DNA of 64,000 nucleotides, taken from Burhinus oedicnemus (lineage: Eukaryota > Chordata > Aves > Charadriiformes > Burhinidae). This document shows positions 60,541-64,000 of this stretch, piece after piece. Positions within the stretch are counted from its first letter, which is position 1; each line of letters opens with the position of its first letter. The stretch covers positions 1,828,905 to 1,892,904 of the forward strand of contig VFFE01007216.1 of the NCBI GenBank assembly GCA_008921705.1, written 5' to 3'. Both the position numbers and the translations under genes were made by a program. The notes below the pieces were generated by a model. It saw only the letters and a list, made by a program, of their open reading frames with translations, searched no databases and was not told where the DNA came from.

Positions 60541-63414
60541 GACAGGCATTATCTACAACAAGGGCTTGGGGAGTTTGGTATTAATTTGTGCTTATTAATT
60601 GCTTGGAGAGCTGAGGAAGAGAGGGAAATGTAAAAGCAAAGTCTTTTTATTAAAGGAAGCTGGAAGACAAAAAGTGGGACAACTTCTGTAATCCTGAAGG
60701 AAGGCTCCCAACTGGGGAAGGGTGCACAGAGGGAGGCATCAATTGCGGGAGGGAGCATTGTGGCAGAGTTGCCATCAGGCTTGCAACTAGTCAGCCTCCT
60801 TCCTTCATTCCTGCCTTCTGCATACTCCCCCACTCTCTGTTTCTTATGTACTCCTCAAATTTATTTCATTTCACATGTTGTGTACTTCTTCCAACCTCTG
60901 TGATTGTTTTCTCCTCAAACAAGATCAGAGCTGGCACTTTGCTCCTGCTGCAGCTCACTGCGAGCTCTGGGCTCAGTCCTGCCAGGTGCTGAGCTCCTCT
61001 GTGAAATGCCCCACAGCCAGAGAAGTCAGCAAGCACCAACTGAGGATGCTCAGAGCTTTGCAGAAAGGCAGGATCCCACCATCAGAGGAAAAAAAAAAAA
61101 AAAAAATCAGCAAACAAATTTCTCCTAACATTTCTTGACAACATAGGTTAGCTGATACTTCCTTACTTGCTGTACAGTTACCCTGATTTTACACCTCAAA
61201 CTAACAACACACCTGGAGAACCATACAAGGTACAAGTCACTCAGAATGATCCCCAGTACGTCACAATACAGGAAAATCCTTCAGTGCTCAATCTTATCAG
61301 AGCAGTGACAAGGGACAGGTGATCTGCCAAATGAAACATCCAGAAATACAGCCTAATTGGTAGAGGATGTAAACATCTCATCTCTGGAATGATAAGACAG
61401 AGTCTAAATTTTATTTTTTCTAATTAAAATTTGACTCATAAATTCACCTGGCTGGAAATACGCACATGTTTCTGAAAGAGTTGATAGGCATGAAGTGACT
61501 GGTCACGCAGTATGAGCAACGAAGACCTTTCTTACAGAGTTAGCTGTCCAGAAATTTTCAAATGTTTTTCATGGGCAATTCCAGATATTCAGTCTCTGGC
61601 TTTTGCTATTACACTAATAAGTAAGTAACTGTGTTACACATTTAAATGATCCCTTTTGCTGTGATCTATCATGTGTGCCAGCTAAGTACTTTGTAGAGTC
61701 TGTAAACTCCTGTTTTGAAACAAGCAAAACCCGTGTACAATAACACAAGATGTACGTTTAGGAGAAACCCAGAAACATTTGGTTTGTACAAATTCATATT
61801 TCTAACTTATCTGTCCCCAAACAGCTCACAGCCAGTGCACAGGTCTATATTAATACATACCATCATGCACTTTATTCTAGATGACTGCTAATGGGATTAT
61901 TGCTCATATACCAAAAGCAAGACAGCCAAAATTGCATCAGTTTATTCCTAAGGAACAGAATGATTGTCAGAGCCTAATATGTTTATCATCATGAGGCTGA
62001 GCCAGTGGGGTTAGCTCTATGTAGTTCCTGAAAATTAGAGAGTATGATTGTGTCACAGGATTCATAGTCAGCGTTTGATAGGGCAACCATCTATAAGAAA
62101 GGACACACAATCTGAAAAGTGATTCTCTTTGGAGCAGCACCTGTAATTCAAAAGGAATGTTCAGGACCTTGTAACTAACAAAGCAGTGAATATGAGGTGG
62201 TTTATAGACACATGAACTATAGCTCCTCAATGCTCATTGTCCTCCCCACTTCCTACTCAGTCTGAAAATGGCAATTTGGTTTCCATGTTTCTCAGCACAA
62301 GTGGGTCTGAGCAAGCCAGCTGAAGAGGTCATTTCCTCCCTGTGGGATATGGTCCCCCAAAGGGTTTTACTCTAGTTAATCCAACCCCGAGAAGTATCTT
62401 TTTGCTACTAATCCTGACAACGCCAGCAATCCCTATTGTGTTTTACAGAGACCAAGGGCCGAACGGACACTGAAGCTAAATTCCTCTGTCACTGCAGGCA
62501 TCTGATCCAAAGTCTTCTGCAGTCAAAGAAGAGACTCTTGTGATATTTAATGGGGTTTGGGTCAGACTTTAAGGGACAGAGCTGACTGACAGTAGCAGGG
62601 ATGATGGGCTGGGCTGGGCTGTAACTGTTTCCATGGAGAATGAGAGGCCTTCTCTAGGGCTGTCAAGCATCAATATGAGAAGACACACCACTAAGACGTA
62701 TTTTCCCAGTTTAAACTTTACTTTAAAAAGAGTATTTGTATTTGCAAAGCCACAAATTACAGTAGCCACAGTGGAGACTTCATTAGCAAACAATGACAAG
62801 GCGAAGATATCACCAGAAGGAAAGCTAAGAACCACCACAAGGGTAAAGCATCCTCCCGTTTCAATACCGTACCACAGAAAAACATCTGTCAAACAGTGTT
62901 GCAGTCTGAAGTAATCAGTGCAACTAATTATCACTAATTGTAATATAGTTTCTGTCTTGCTGCTAATACATTTAGACTTGCTAATCAAATCAAACTATTC
63001 CACCTTGCCGTGCTGCTTTCAAATAAACATTTCAGCAAGGATAAAAAATGAAGCTTTGTTCTGTCTGGAGAGGCCAGTGGCTTTTTTCATTTATTTCATA
63101 CTGCGACAAAAGTAGTAGAAAATGCCATCAGGAAGACTATTTGGCACTCTGAATGTTTTCGTTTAAGAGCCAGAGCAGGTGAGCAGATGCGTGCACAGCA
63201 CTGCACTGCCTCTCAACCCAATACAGCCACCGCTGCTGTTGCCCACAAAGAAGGGGTATGGCTCAGATCACTCCCAGCAGAAGTGCAGGTGAGCAGCAAC
63301 TTTAGAGGATGTCCAGACATCCACTCTGCTAAAAAGCTATTAAGAAACTTCTAATTTCAGTGGTAGAAGGCACCAACTGAAAGACAGGGCAGTGTTGTTG
63401 GGTAAACTGATAAA
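60541..63414. other. Unique non-coding DNA
   Basis: An 18-base A-run is at 61089-61106. The minus-strand frame at 62569-62988 (139 codons) and the plus-strand frame at 62633-62914 cover the same DNA and neither has a recognised domain. A GGGCTGGGCTGGGCTG triplicate is at 62608-62623. Nothing else is seen. Confidence 0.55.
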
Positions 63415-63610
63415 CCAGACACAGAAACCTCGGATTCAGTTTCCACCTCTGCTGCAAACTTTCCAGCGCAACCTTGGCTGCCTTGCTAAATACCTCTGTG
63501 CCTCAACTGCCTGTCTGTGGAAGTGGGATTATAATGTGTCTTTGTCTAAACTGAAAGCTCTTCAGACAGAAAATGTTCTCTACTGCATTTCTGTGCCTGG
63601 GTTAACACAA
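63415..63610 (+). mobile_element. MIR-related SINE with conserved tail
   Basis: The match begins in 'cagaaacctcggattcagtttccacctctgctgcaaactttccagcgcaaccttggctgccttgctaaatacctctgtgcctcaactgcctgtctgtgg'. This is the MIR order of head, core and 'cctcagtttccccatctgt' segment. The tail 'ctaaactgaaagctcttcagacagaaaatgttctctactgcatttctgtgcctgg' corresponds to 'tagattgtaagctcttcggggcagggactgtctc...tgtttgtacagcgcctgg'. It is one of the better preserved SINEs here. Confidence 0.8.
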
Positions 63611-64000
63611 AGATACCCCCTAACAGGCTTCTGGAAGCTCTTTTAACAAAAATACTTAAAATGTGCATTTTCAGAAATGAAATTACATTTGCAAACATAT
63701 GATTTTCCTTCACCCTGAAAAAATCAATGGAACTTCTTCCTTGAAAAATGGCACCATTCTATACATTGTTAATAGGTGACCATCCTACTGGAGACTTTAA
63801 TGCGTACCAGAGACCTCCACATTCTGGAAAGGAGTTCCAGGCAGATAAAAAGGCAGTGCCAGAGTACTGATGCTATTAAACTGAAGTGAACTCTTACTAT
63901 GCCACCCACAGTCCTGCACAACATACAGCACAAATTGCCACAGACACACACTTAACACTGAAGTAAGGTTGGAGCTTATTCCCCAAAGTACCGATACAGC
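63611..64000. other. Unique non-coding DNA
   Basis: No gene or repeat is recognised up to the window edge. Confidence 0.5.

Noticed and set aside
62569..62988. 139-codon minus-strand open frame
   Set aside because: A plus-strand frame is open over the same bases and neither reading looks like a protein family.
1..64000. Prokaryotic features, CRISPR arrays, rRNA, mitochondrial inserts, viral coding genes
   Set aside because: No spaced direct repeats, no rRNA or mitochondrial signatures and no gag/pol/env-like frames. The repeats are those of a vertebrate nuclear genome.

Overview
This window looks like non-coding nuclear DNA from a bird, probably a neoavian lineage. The case rests on repeats. 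A near-consensus avian CR1 LINE 3' end lies at 40226-40522, with the terminal octamer-type tail of that family. A second CR1 tail with a GGGAT array is at 50252-50399, and an older CR1 fragment is at about 7210-7450. There are three solo LTRs of endogenous retroviruses, two of them resembling the abundant ERVL-type LTRs of neoavian birds. The base composition is AT-rich and CpG-poor, and long stretches have no extended reading frame. I found no protein-coding gene, rRNA, tRNA or CRISPR array that I can support. The window is best read as a gene desert or part of one very large intron.

Layout. 1-15.5 kb is mostly unique sequence with a poly-T tract, a 21-bp tandem duplication (6154-6195), an old CR1 fragment, a short inverted-repeat element (13773-13853) and an AT-rich microsatellite. 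At 15506-16065 there is a plus-strand solo LTR flanked by a 5-bp duplication with one mismatch, carrying a TAG/CAG triplet array. 16-25 kb is unique, including a candidate conserved element near 22.6 kb. 24.8-31.4 kb holds several ancient amniote repeats: a foldback MITE at 25002-25236, an L2/MIR-like tail, palindromic repeats and a nearly full-length MIR-like SINE. 31.4-40.2 kb is mainly unique, with candidate regulatory elements at 32.7 and 37.1 kb and an unexplained open frame on the minus strand at 35140-35605.

40-48.8 kb holds the CR1 and otherwise little. 49.0-50.75 kb is a dense repeat cluster: a minus-strand solo LTR with a perfect 5-bp duplication, a MIR, a CR1 tail, a reverse MIR-like element and a 30-base poly-T. 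52.5-53.2 kb is AT-rich and rich in homeodomain and octamer motifs, which makes it the best candidate for a conserved enhancer. 56444-57209 is a third solo LTR, of another family, with a perfect duplication, a TATA box and AATAAA. 57-64 kb is unique apart from two MIR-like SINEs, a poly-A tract and an AT microsatellite.

No set of genes works together here. The functional interest lies in the LTR-borne promoters, the exapted-looking AT-rich blocks and the layered record of transposition. Family assignments were made by eye from remembered consensus features and were not checked against a repeat library.
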